A DNA stretch of 64,000 bases from Qipengyuania vesicularis. GTDB lineage: Bacteria > Pseudomonadota > Alphaproteobacteria > Sphingomonadales > Sphingomonadaceae. The first letter of the stretch is position 1; each line of letters starts with the position of its first letter. Below are positions 25,966 through 34,256 of the stretch, one piece after another. The position numbers and the translations under genes are program-made. The notes under the pieces were generated by a model that worked only from the letters and a program-made list of their open reading frames with translations, was not told the origin of the DNA and made no database searches. The stretch covers positions 737,001 to 801,000 of the forward strand of contig NZ_JAIGNJ010000001.1 of the NCBI RefSeq assembly GCF_019711415.1. Direction: 5' to 3'.

Positions 25966-27147
25966 TCACCCCTGCTTGCGGCTCAATTCGCGCATGGCAT
26001 CGTCCAGCCCGTCGAGCGTGAGCGGGTACATCCGGTCGTTGACAAGATGCTTCATCACCTTGGTCGACTGCGAGTAGCCCCATTGCTTTTCGGGCACGGG
26101 ATTGAGCCAGACAGTGGCGGGATAGGTGTTGACCACGCGCTGCATCCAGGTGGCGCCGGCCTCCTCGTTCATATGCTCGACGCTGCCGCCCGGGTGGGTG
26201 ATCTCATAGGGGCTCATCGCCGCGTCGCCGACGAAGACGATCTTGTAGTCATGCCCGTATTTGTGGAGCACGTCCCAGGTCTTGGTCCGCTCCTGCCAGC
26301 GGCGGCGGTTGTCCTTCCACACGCCTTCGTAAAGGCAATTGTGGAAGTAGAAGAACTCAAGGTTCTTGAACTCGCTGGTCGCGGCGCTGAAGAGCTCTTC
26401 GGTTACCTTGATGAAGGGGTCCATCGATCCGCCAACATCGAGGAACAGCAGCAGTTTAACCGCATTGTGCCGCTCCGGCCGCATGTGGATGTCGAGCCAG
26501 CCCTGCTTTGCCGTACCTTCGATCGTGGCATCGAGATCGAGTTCGTCTGCGGCACCTTCGCGTGCGAAACGGCGCAGGCGGCGCAGCGCCATCTTGATGT
26601 TGCGGGTCCCGAGTTCCTTCGTGTTGTCGAGGTTCTTGAACTCGCGCTTGTCCCACACCTTGATCGCGCGCTTGTGCTTGCTCTCCCCGCCGATGCGCAC
26701 GCCTTCAGGGTTATAGCCCGAATTGCCGAAGGGAGAGGTGCCACCCGTGCCGATCCACTTGTTGCCGCCCTGGTGGCGCTTTTCCTGCTCCTCGAGCCGC
26801 TTCTTGAGCGTTTCCATGATCTCGTCCCAGTCGCCCAGGCTCTTGATCTTCGCCATCTCTTCCTCGGAGAGAAACTTCTCGGCGACGGCCTTCAGCCAAT
26901 CTTCCGGAATATCGACCGGATTCTGGCCATAATCGGTCATGATCCCCTTGAAGACCTTGGAGAAGACCTGGTCGAAACGGTCGAGGAGGCCCTCGTCTTT
27001 CACGAAGGTGGCGCGGCTAAGGTAATAGAAGTTCTCGGGCGATTGGCCGATCACTTCCTTGTCCAGCGCCTCCAACAGGGTGAGGTGCTCCTTGAAGCTT
27101 GCGGGAATACCTGCGGCGCGCAGCTCGTCGACGAAATTGAAGAACAT
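25966..27147 (-). CDS. CoxE-like VWA-domain protein
   Basis: Protein of 393 residues. A helical N-terminus (FVDELRAAGIPASFKEHLTL) and an acidic/basic linker precede a C-terminal VWA domain (from about residue 220) whose metal site reads DVGGSMD, at residue 237, with Gly in place of the usual Ser (DxSxS). Proteins of this type (CoxE, YehP-like) pair with MoxR AAA ATPases to mature or unfold partners. The matching MoxR gene lies 3.9 kb away on the same strand (31033-31890), with chemoreceptor genes between. DUF817 follows directly. Confidence 0.88.
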   Translation of the reverse strand: MFFNFVDELRAAGIPASFKEHLTLLEALDKEVIGQSPENFYYLSRATFVKDEGLLDRFDQVFSKVFKGIMTDYGQNPVDIPEDWLKAVAEKFLSEEEMAKIKSLGDWDEIMETLKKRLEEQEKRHQGGNKWIGTGGTSPFGNSGYNPEGVRIGGESKHKRAIKVWDKREFKNLDNTKELGTRNIKMALRRLRRFAREGAADELDLDATIEGTAKQGWLDIHMRPERHNAVKLLLFLDVGGSMDPFIKVTEELFSAATSEFKNLEFFYFHNCLYEGVWKDNRRRWQERTKTWDVLHKYGHDYKIVFVGDAAMSPYEITHPGGSVEHMNEEAGATWMQRVVNTYPATVWLNPVPEKQWGYSQSTKVMKHLVNDRMYPLTLDGLDDAMRELSRKQG

Positions 27148-27220
27148 GGAATAGCCCTATCGCGCAGCGCGGTTCTGCGCCAGTCCCTGCGCGCGCGTCA
27201 GATGGGAAATAGGGACAGGT

Positions 27221-27239
27221 TTAACGTGTCGCTAACCAT
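27221..27239 (+). promoter_or_regulatory. CtrA-like site upstream of the first chemoreceptor
   Basis: TTAA-N7-CTAACCAT matches the CtrA full site (TTAA-N7-TTAAC) with one mismatch and includes the AACCAT extension. It ends 50 bases before the start codon at 27290. A similar site lies at nearly the same distance from the second chemoreceptor gene. Confidence 0.55.
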
Positions 27240-27289
27240 TACTGCCTAGGAGGTGGACCCAGAAAAGACCAACGAGGGGTCACACGACA

Positions 27290-28690
27290 ATGGAATTGAG
27301 CGCAATCGATGCACGGGGAGCATCGGCTCTTGATCGCATTCCCGAAGCCTGCGGCAAGGTAACTGTCGGCTGTTCCGACGTTGCCGGCATCGTCCAGGCA
27401 GTTCTCGATAGTTCGGGCGTCCTGCGTGCCGAGCATATCGAACTGCAGGGTACCGTCCGCGAACTGGAAGCAGACCAGCGCAAGGTTGCCGAAGCCAGCG
27501 ACGAGGCGCGCATCCTGTCCGCCCGCGCAATCGAACGCCTCAACGAGGGTACGGCGCAGATCCAGTCGTCGCTATCGCAGATCACCAATCTCCTCGACCT
27601 CGTCGAGACCCTGGCCACGCATGTGACCGGATTTGCCGCGGCCATGGACCAGGTGAAGCGCTGCTCGCAGGACATCGAGCAGATCGCGGAGACAACCAAT
27701 ATCCTCGCCCTTAACGCTACGATCGAAGCAATGCGCGCTGGCGAGGCGGGACGCACCTTTGCCGTCGTGGCGAATGAAGTGAAGACTCTGGCAGGTGAAA
27801 CCCGAAAGGCCACCGACGAGATTTCGGACGTAATCGAAACGCTCGGCAGCGAAGCCTCGATGGTGATCGAGCGCATCGAAGCCGGTGCTAAGGCCTCCAA
27901 CGAAGCCAAGACCTCGGTTGCCAGCATTGATGCCACCATCTCCGGCGTGAGCCAGCTGGTGGAAGAAGTCGACCAGCAGAACGACCAGATCACGCGCGCT
28001 ACGGGCATGATGACCGAACACGTCGACCGCGTTTCTTCGGTCCTCAACAGCTACGACCGTGCTGCCAACGAGAACGAGCAGCGGCTCGAAACCGCGCACG
28101 AGCGGATCGGAGAGCTGGAACTGACTGCGAGCGAGATGTTCGATCGCATCGTCAAGGCCGGGCTTTCACCGCAGGACAGCCAGCTCGTCGAGCGGGCCGT
28201 CAATCACGCGGCCAACCTCGCCCGTATCGCCGAAGAGGCGATCGACAGTGGCGAGCTTACTCTCGACGAGTTGTTCGACGACAAATACGTCCCAGTTCCA
28301 GGCACCAATCCTCAGCTCTATCGCAGCAAGGCTAGTGATTGGGCGGACCGCAAATGGCGCCCGGTGATCGATGCCGTCGTCGCCGAAGGCGGGCCGGTGA
28401 AGATGTGTTCGCCTGCCGACATGAACGGCTTCCTGCCGACCCATGTGTCCGAGCGATCGCGCAAGCCCACTGGCGATCTCACCCATGACACGAACTATTG
28501 CCGCAACGGGCGCATCATTCTCGAGCCTATCGATAAGAAGGCAAAGCAGAACTCCGACGACTACATGATGGCGGTTTATCGCCAGGAGGGTGACGGGAAG
28601 AACTACGTCGTGGTTCGCAACGTCTATGTACCTCTCGTCATCAAGGGCCGTCGATGGGGAGATTCCGAACTGGCATATACGCTCGGCTAG
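27290..28690 (+). CDS. Soluble methyl-accepting chemotaxis protein (copy 1)
   Basis: Cytoplasmic chemoreceptor of 466 residues without membrane segments. A long helical region leads to the signalling tip at about residues 130-170 ([21 protein letters not shown]), followed by the returning helix. The sensory part is unusually at the C-terminus (about residues 325-466) with [30 protein letters not shown] and [17 protein letters not shown] know this layout from other proteobacterial soluble receptors but cannot name the ligand. It is a tandem paralogue of the next gene; both have CtrA-like sites upstream. Confidence 0.92.
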   Translation: MELSAIDARGASALDRIPEACGKVTVGCSDVAGIVQAVLDSSGVLRAEHIELQGTVRELEADQRKVAEASDEARILSARAIERLNEGTAQIQSSLSQITNLLDLVETLATHVTGFAAAMDQVKRCSQDIEQIAETTNILALNATIEAMRAGEAGRTFAVVANEVKTLAGETRKATDEISDVIETLGSEASMVIERIEAGAKASNEAKTSVASIDATISGVSQLVEEVDQQNDQITRATGMMTEHVDRVSSVLNSYDRAANENEQRLETAHERIGELELTASEMFDRIVKAGLSPQDSQLVERAVNHAANLARIAEEAIDSGELTLDELFDDKYVPVPGTNPQLYRSKASDWADRKWRPVIDAVVAEGGPVKMCSPADMNGFLPTHVSERSRKPTGDLTHDTNYCRNGRIILEPIDKKAKQNSDDYMMAVYRQEGDGKNYVVVRNVYVPLVIKGRRWGDSELAYTLG

Positions 28691-28773
28691 GGCAGGGAGC
28701 CACTGCAGCTTCGCCCGCAAGAATGCCCTTCCGTTCCGTCGGCATTCCATCGGCTGAAATCCGCAAAGGATGG

Positions 28774-28792
28774 TCAAACCTCGGTTAACCAT
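28774..28792 (+). promoter_or_regulatory. CtrA-like site upstream of the second chemoreceptor
   Basis: TCAA-N7-TTAACCAT is a CtrA full site with one mismatch in the left half. It ends 45 bases before the TTG start at 28838. The site resembles that of the first chemoreceptor in sequence and in distance, which supports duplication of a promoter-gene unit. Confidence 0.55.
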
Positions 28793-28837
28793 TTTCGGTT
28801 ACGAGATCAGGGTCGCGAAGAAATCCTGGAGTAGCTC

Positions 28838-30259
28838 TTGGACATTGCACCTTTCGAGAAAGACACCGCGCGGATCCTGGAAGATATTCCCGAAAGCTGC
28901 GGGAAGGTTGCGCTAGGGTGCAGCGAGGTTGCAGGTATCATCGATGCGGTGAGCCAATCCTCCGCGAACCTGCGCAGTGAACATGCGAAACTCGCGCAGA
29001 CCATCTCGGAACTTGAAGCGGATCAGGATCGCGTAGCGCAAGCGAGCGACGAAGCGCGGTTGCTGTCCGAACGAGCCATCGTGCATCTGGGGGAAGGCAC
29101 CAGCCTGATCCAGTCCTCGCTGGGCAAGATCAATTCCGTGCTCGAACTCGTCGAAACGCTTTCCCACCATGTCACCGGCTTCGCCGCGGCCATGGACCAG
29201 GTGCGGCGTAGCGCGAAGGATATCGAGCAGATTGCCGAAACGACCAATATCCTAGCCCTCAACGCGACCATCGAGGCAATGCGGGCGGGGGAAGCCGGCC
29301 GGACATTCGCGGTCGTGGCCGGCGAAGTCAAAGCGCTGGCCAGCGATACGCGCAGGGCCACCGACGAGATCACTGAAACGGTAGAGGCACTGGGTCTCGA
29401 AGCGGCGAACGTCATCGAACGGATCGATATAGGCACGAACGCCAGCGATGGTGCCCGCCAGTCCGTCAGCGAGATCGAGCGCTCGATCGTGGGCGTCGGC
29501 GATCTGGTGGAGGAGCTCGACAAGCAGAACGACCAGATCACGCGCTCGACGACCACGATCAGCACTCATGTCGACCGGGTACGGGGCGTGCTGGACAGCT
29601 TTGATGCTGCAGCCCGCCAAAATGAGGAAAGCCTCGGTCGATCGGTCGAGCGCATGCGCGCACTCGAAGGCACTGCCAGCGACATGTTCGATACCGTCGT
29701 CAGCTCGGGACTGTCGCCGTCGGACAGCGCGATGATCGATGTCGCCACGCAGTATGCCGAGAGAGTGAGGGCCGTCACTGAACAGGCGATTGCAGAAGGA
29801 AGGCTCCAGCGTTCGGCTCTCTTCGACCAGGATTACGTCGAGATTCCCGGCAGCAACCCGGTCCGCTACCAGACGTCGCTCACAAGATGGGCGGACGAGA
29901 ACTGGCGACCGATCATTGATGATTGCCTCTCGCGCGGTCGACCGATCAAGATGCTTGGCCTGTCCGATACACAGGGCTTCATGCCGACCCACGCCACCGA
30001 GCGATCGCGCAAGCCGACCGGTGATCTGGAACACGACACTGTCTTTTGCAGGAATGGGCGCAAGATCCTTGGCGTTTCAGAACGACGGGCCAAGTCGAGC
30101 AATGCACCGCATATCATGGCGGTACATCGGCAGGAGGCCGCCAATGCGGGCTTCTACGTCGTACGCACAGTCTATGTCCCGATCCTGATCGCCGGCGAGC
30201 GCTGGGGCGATGTCGAACTGGCATATATCCTCGACGACAATGCCTGGCCGAAGCAATAA
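28838..30259 (+). CDS. Soluble methyl-accepting chemotaxis protein (copy 2)
   Basis: Chemoreceptor of 473 residues, paralogous to the preceding gene over its whole length. The TTG start has GGAG eight bases before it. It has the signalling tip [21 protein letters not shown] at about residues 130-155 and the same C-terminal sensory domain: [47 protein letters not shown]. No transmembrane segment, so it would sense cytoplasmic conditions. The two copies differ most near the middle linker and in the residues around the CRNG motif, which could give different ligand ranges. Confidence 0.92.
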   Translation: MDIAPFEKDTARILEDIPESCGKVALGCSEVAGIIDAVSQSSANLRSEHAKLAQTISELEADQDRVAQASDEARLLSERAIVHLGEGTSLIQSSLGKINSVLELVETLSHHVTGFAAAMDQVRRSAKDIEQIAETTNILALNATIEAMRAGEAGRTFAVVAGEVKALASDTRRATDEITETVEALGLEAANVIERIDIGTNASDGARQSVSEIERSIVGVGDLVEELDKQNDQITRSTTTISTHVDRVRGVLDSFDAAARQNEESLGRSVERMRALEGTASDMFDTVVSSGLSPSDSAMIDVATQYAERVRAVTEQAIAEGRLQRSALFDQDYVEIPGSNPVRYQTSLTRWADENWRPIIDDCLSRGRPIKMLGLSDTQGFMPTHATERSRKPTGDLEHDTVFCRNGRKILGVSERRAKSSNAPHIMAVHRQEAANAGFYVVRTVYVPILIAGERWGDVELAYILDDNAWPKQ

Positions 30260-30296
30260 CTACGACACCTGACCGTCTTCGCGAGGCGCCCGGACT

Positions 30297-31010
30297 TCAG
30301 GCCAGTCCGTTCATTCCTTGTCTGCGTGTTGCATACCAACGCGTCGAAGCGTGAATGGCCATCGCCAGCCAGCCCAGGGCGATCGTAGTGGTCGCCAGGG
30401 GTGCGAGCCCGAAGGGATCGAGCCCACCGGGGATCATGAGCAGTGGTGCCGGAATACAGAGCACCATCAGGACCCAGCGGCGCAACTTGGCAAAGGCGAT
30501 CGCGGCGCCCGCGCAGGTTACGGCAAGCAATCCGAACTTCGTCCAGACGAACCAGGGAAGGAATGCTATTTCTCCGAGTACGTCGGCGCCGCTCAGGAAA
30601 TCTCCCACCATCGAAAACATGATCGCGTTCTCGACTGCATCGGCCATTGCAGCGACAAGGCCGAGAACCCCGAAAATAAGCCAGCCCCGGTGCTGCAACT
30701 CCCGCGCCATGCAGGAGAAGAATGAGAAGATAAGCAGGCCGTAGGACACCATCAGGAGATAATCGATGGCATTGCCAGTATTCATCCCGCGCACCCGTGC
30801 CTCGCGCAGGGGATCACCTTGCTCGCCAAAAATATGGACCAAGTGACCGGGCCGGTCGGCGAACTCGAGCAGGAGCACTGGCCGGATATCACTGCCGTGA
30901 AGCGGGATAGCCAGTTCGGAGGGAAAATACTCCCTCATCACCAATAGGATGGCGATAGTCGCGAAGAAGAGGATGACCGTCAGGCGATGGCTTGCAAACC
31001 GTCCTGACAT
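30297..31010 (-). CDS. Integral membrane protein of unknown function
   Basis: Protein of 237 residues with about six hydrophobic segments: residues 8-26, 82-102, 110-130, 142-165, 172-190 and 197-217. Its first periplasmic-looking loop contains REYFPSELAIPLHGSDIRP. I do not recognise a family. It starts 22 bases after the MoxR gene on the same strand and is probably co-transcribed with it. It converges with the second chemoreceptor gene 37 bases away. Confidence 0.75.
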   Translation of the reverse strand: MSGRFASHRLTVILFFATIAILLVMREYFPSELAIPLHGSDIRPVLLLEFADRPGHLVHIFGEQGDPLREARVRGMNTGNAIDYLLMVSYGLLIFSFFSCMARELQHRGWLIFGVLGLVAAMADAVENAIMFSMVGDFLSGADVLGEIAFLPWFVWTKFGLLAVTCAGAAIAFAKLRRWVLMVLCIPAPLLMIPGGLDPFGLAPLATTTIALGWLAMAIHASTRWYATRRQGMNGLA

Positions 31011-31032
31011 TGCGACCTGACCCTCCCAGAAC

Positions 31033-31890
31033 TCAGCTTGGATTGCGCCGGGCCATGAAGGCGAGGCGTTCGAACATCATCACGTCCTGCTCGTTCTTCA
31101 GAAGCGCACCGTGCAGGGGCGGGATGGCGCTGTTCGGGTTGCTGTCTTGCAGCACTTCCAGCGGCATGTCCTCATTCAGCAGCAGCTTGAGCCAGTCGAG
31201 CAGCTCGCTCGTGCTCGGCTTCTTCTTGAGGCCGGGGACGTCGCGCAGCTCATAGAAGATTTCCATCGCCTTGGTGACGAGGTTCTTCTGGATGTCGGGG
31301 AAGTGCACTTCGATGATATCGCGCATCGTGTCGCGGTCGGGGAACTTTATGTAGTGGAAGAAGCAGCGGCGCAGGAAAGCGTCGGGCAGTTCCTTTTCAT
31401 TGTTCGAGGTGATGACCACGATCGGGCGCTCTTTGGCCTCAATCCGCTCATGCGTCTCGTAGACATCGAAGCTCATGCGATCGAGTTCCTGCAACAGGTC
31501 GTTCGGAAACTCGATGTCGGCCTTGTCGATCTCGTCGATCAGGAGGACGGGAAGCTCGGGCGAGGTGAAGGCTTCCCACAGCTTGCCCTTCTTGATGTAA
31601 TTCGAGATGTCGTGGACGCGCTCGTCACCGAGCTGGCCGTCGCGCAGGCGAGCCACCGCGTCATACTCGTAGAGACCCTGCTGCGCCTTCGTGGTCGACT
31701 TCACATTCCATTCGATCAGCGGCGCATCGATGGCCTTGGCGATTTCATGTGCGAGGACCGTCTTGCCGGTGCCAGGTTCGCCCTTCACCAGCAACGGACG
31801 GCGGAGCGTCACTGCTGCGTTGACTGCGACCTTGAGGTCGTCGGTCGCGATGTAGGAGCTGGTACCTTCGAAACGGGTGGGTTCGGACAT
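31033..31890 (-). CDS. MoxR-family AAA+ ATPase
   Basis: AAA+ ATPase of 285 residues. Walker A is GEPGTGKTVLAHEIAKA, Walker B is LLIDEIDKADIEFPNDLL, and sensor/arginine-finger regions follow (ITSNNEKELPDAFLRRCFFHY). This matches MoxR proteins, which act as chaperones with a VWA partner to activate metal-containing or complex enzymes. The likely partner is the CoxE-like gene at 25966-27147. The ATG at 31890 is the only good start. Expression appears to continue into the membrane protein downstream. Confidence 0.93.
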   Translation of the reverse strand: MSEPTRFEGTSSYIATDDLKVAVNAAVTLRRPLLVKGEPGTGKTVLAHEIAKAIDAPLIEWNVKSTTKAQQGLYEYDAVARLRDGQLGDERVHDISNYIKKGKLWEAFTSPELPVLLIDEIDKADIEFPNDLLQELDRMSFDVYETHERIEAKERPIVVITSNNEKELPDAFLRRCFFHYIKFPDRDTMRDIIEVHFPDIQKNLVTKAMEIFYELRDVPGLKKKPSTSELLDWLKLLLNEDMPLEVLQDSNPNSAIPPLHGALLKNEQDVMMFERLAFMARRNPS

Positions 31891-32000
31891 GAGTTTTCCC
31901 TTGCAACTTTACGTGTGCGTTAGGGGGTGGACCGAATGAGGGCAAGACCTGCGTTGTGCAGCATGGCGGCCGACATTGTGAAAACTGCAGGAAGAGGCGG

Positions 32001-32591
32001 CTAATCCTCGCGGGTCATGGAGAAGTAACGCAGGACATCGATCCGGCGACCCATCATGTCCCCGGTGAAGTGGAGCAGGCCGAAGCCATGGTTCTCGCTG
32101 GGAAAATTGGTGATCACCTTCATGTTCATCGTGCCCATGCCATAGAGGTCGTAGGTGATGTCACCAATGAAGCCCGGCATGTCCTCCCAGTCGCAGGGAA
32201 GCTTCTCGGCAACATCGACTTCCTCGATCTTTCCATCGATCTTCATGTGGAAGTCGGTCGGCAGGTGTTCGGCAATTTCCTGTGGCTGCAGCTCCATCCG
32301 TTGCGGGCCCTGGTCGTTGATGCCCAGCATCACCAGCACACCGTCCCCGCCATACTCGAACTCGATGTCCTCCTCATCCTCGCCCGAAAGACCTATCTCG
32401 CGCGATCCTACCGTACCGCCTCCATCGCGGTTCACGGCTTCCCACTCTCCGGCCAAAGGCTGCGCGATGTCCTTTGCCAGCTTGTTGCAGAGGTCACCCG
32501 GGATGACGAACTCCTCATCCTTTTCCTCGGACACGGCAGCGGCGGGGGCCAGTGTGACCAAAGCGGCGATTGCAATACTCAGGCTGCGCAT
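32001..32591 (-). CDS. Exported protein of unknown function
   Basis: Protein of 196 residues when started at the ATG at 32591, where a signal peptide begins (MRSLSIAIAALVTLAPAAAV). The mature part is acidic with a single Cys near its start (PGDLCNKLAKDIAQPLAGEWEA) and another in KLPCDWED, which may form a disulfide. GEDEEDIEFEYGGDGVLVML and the rest suggest beta structure. No family recognised. It is divergent from the hydrolase/OsmC gene (142 bases between starts). Confidence 0.75.
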   Translation of the reverse strand: MRSLSIAIAALVTLAPAAAVSEEKDEEFVIPGDLCNKLAKDIAQPLAGEWEAVNRDGGGTVGSREIGLSGEDEEDIEFEYGGDGVLVMLGINDQGPQRMELQPQEIAEHLPTDFHMKIDGKIEEVDVAEKLPCDWEDMPGFIGDITYDLYGMGTMNMKVITNFPSENHGFGLLHFTGDMMGRRIDVLRYFSMTRED

Positions 32592-32733
32592 GATGCCAAT
32601 CTCCCTGCAGGATCGTTGGGAGAATATCTCACAGAGCCGCAGGCCGCGCAAATCGCGCCGGTTCCATCTGGCGAGTGTAATCTGTAGCCCTATTCGAACG
32701 AAGTGCGGAAGCAGGACCATCCAGGAGCAACCA

Positions 32734-33954
32734 ATGCCGACCGAGAATATCGCCATCCGTACCGACGCAGGTCATGAACTTACCGGCTCGCTCGAACTGC
32801 CGACAGGGCTGGTACGCGGGGCGGCGCTGTTCGCGCATTGCTTCACCTGTACGAAGAACAGCAAGGCCGCGGTGGCGGTGGCGCGAGCCCTGGCACGCGA
32901 GGGGATCGCGACGCTGCGTTTCGACTTTACCGGCCTTGGCGGGAGCGGCGGTGACTTCGGGCGGGCCGGTTTTGCTGCCGATGTGTCGGACCTTGTGTCG
33001 GCGGGCGAAGAACTGCTCGAGCGCTTCTCATCGCCGATTCTCCTCATCGGCCACAGCCTTGGCGGCGCGGCGGTACTGGCTGCGGCGGACGAGCTGGGTT
33101 TCGACAGGATCGCCGCGATCGCTACGATCGGCGCGCCTTCGGACGTGCCCCATGTCCTCCACAATATCGACGGTGATATCGAAGCGATCCGGAAGGAAGG
33201 GCAGGGCGAAGTCAGGATTGGCGGGCGTGAATTCACGCTCGGCCGCGAGTTCATCGAGAAGGTCGAGAACACCGACCTGCTCGCCGAGGTTGCACGGCTG
33301 AGGAAACCGCTGATGTTCCTCCACTCGCCGACCGACGCCGTGGTCGGCATCGCGCACGCCAGCGCGCTGTTCCAGGCGGCCAAGCACCCAAAGAGTTTTG
33401 TCAGCCTCGAGGGGGCGGACCACCTGCTGCTCCGCGAAGAAGACGCGCAATTCGTCGCTAGCGTGATCGCAGGCTGGGCGCATCGCTACCTGCCGCTGCG
33501 AGAAGATTGGCCCATGCCCGAAGAGGGGATCGTCGCCTGCACTGGTCATGGCAAATTCGGCACCGAGGTCCACACCACCTCGCACCGCTTCGTCGCAGAC
33601 GAGCCCAAGAGTTATGGCGGGGATGACACCGGCCCGACGCCCTATGACCTGCTCAACGCAGCGCTCGGTACCTGCACGGCGATGACGATGAAGATGTATG
33701 CCGATCGCAAGGGCTGGCCGCTTGAGGGTGTTAGCGTCGAGGTCACGCATGTGCGCAACCACAAGGAAGAATGCGATCATGTCGAGGCGATGGAGGACGG
33801 CAAGCAGATGCAGGCGCTCAATCGCGTGATTTCGATCCGCGGTGATGACCTCGACGACGAGCAGCGCGCGAAGCTGATCGAGATAGCCGACAAGTGTCCG
33901 GTACACCGTACGCTCGAGGGCGAACTGCATGTTCACACCGAGGCGAGCCAATGA
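32734..33954 (+). CDS. Alpha/beta hydrolase-OsmC fusion protein
   Basis: Bifunctional protein of 406 residues. Residues 1-250 are an alpha/beta hydrolase with the nucleophile elbow GHSLGGAAV and FDFTGLGGSGG. Residues about 265-406 are an OsmC/Ohr-type domain with TGPTPYDLLNAALGTCTAM and the second Cys in KCPVHRTLEG, so both peroxidatic cysteines are present. The fused form is known in many proteobacteria and probably handles organic hydroperoxides or their esters; the substrate is unproved. AGGAG precedes the ATG at 32734. The stop overlaps the monooxygenase start. Confidence 0.9.
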   Translation: MPTENIAIRTDAGHELTGSLELPTGLVRGAALFAHCFTCTKNSKAAVAVARALAREGIATLRFDFTGLGGSGGDFGRAGFAADVSDLVSAGEELLERFSSPILLIGHSLGGAAVLAAADELGFDRIAAIATIGAPSDVPHVLHNIDGDIEAIRKEGQGEVRIGGREFTLGREFIEKVENTDLLAEVARLRKPLMFLHSPTDAVVGIAHASALFQAAKHPKSFVSLEGADHLLLREEDAQFVASVIAGWAHRYLPLREDWPMPEEGIVACTGHGKFGTEVHTTSHRFVADEPKSYGGDDTGPTPYDLLNAALGTCTAMTMKMYADRKGWPLEGVSVEVTHVRNHKEECDHVEAMEDGKQMQALNRVISIRGDDLDDEQRAKLIEIADKCPVHRTLEGELHVHTEASQ

Positions 33955-34256
33955 TCATCATTACCGGATCAGCGGAAATCCCGGAGGAGAACCGCGAGGA
34001 AGCCTTCCGGCTCGGCTGCGAACACTCCGCCCGTTCGCGTGGCGAACCCGGTTGCCTCGCGCATAATTGCTATCAGGATCTGGAATCGCCGGGTCGGATG
34101 CACTTCTTCGAACAATGGGAAAGCGTTGAGGCGGTCAGGACGCATTTTGCCGTGCCTGAATCCGGCAATTTCATCAGGCAAGTCATGGCGCTGGCGTCGG
34201 CACCACCGGAGATCGCAATCTACTCAGCCGAAGCGGTCGACCTGCCCGCCGCTTAA
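33951..34256 (+). CDS. Antibiotic biosynthesis monooxygenase (ABM) domain protein
   Basis: Small protein of 101 residues with the ABM ferredoxin-like fold pattern: IIITGSAEIPEENREEAFRL, REPGCLAHNCYQDLESPG-type segment and RMHFFEQWESVEAVRTHF. Family members oxidise quinols or small aromatics or act as dimeric binding proteins. The ATG at 33951 overlaps the stop of the hydrolase/OsmC gene (ATGA), so the pair is co-translated, which suggests a shared role in oxidative or quinone stress. Its stop overlaps the convergent parE stop. Confidence 0.85.
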   Translation: MIIITGSAEIPEENREEAFRLGCEHSARSRGEPGCLAHNCYQDLESPGRMHFFEQWESVEAVRTHFAVPESGNFIRQVMALASAPPEIAIYSAEAVDLPAA

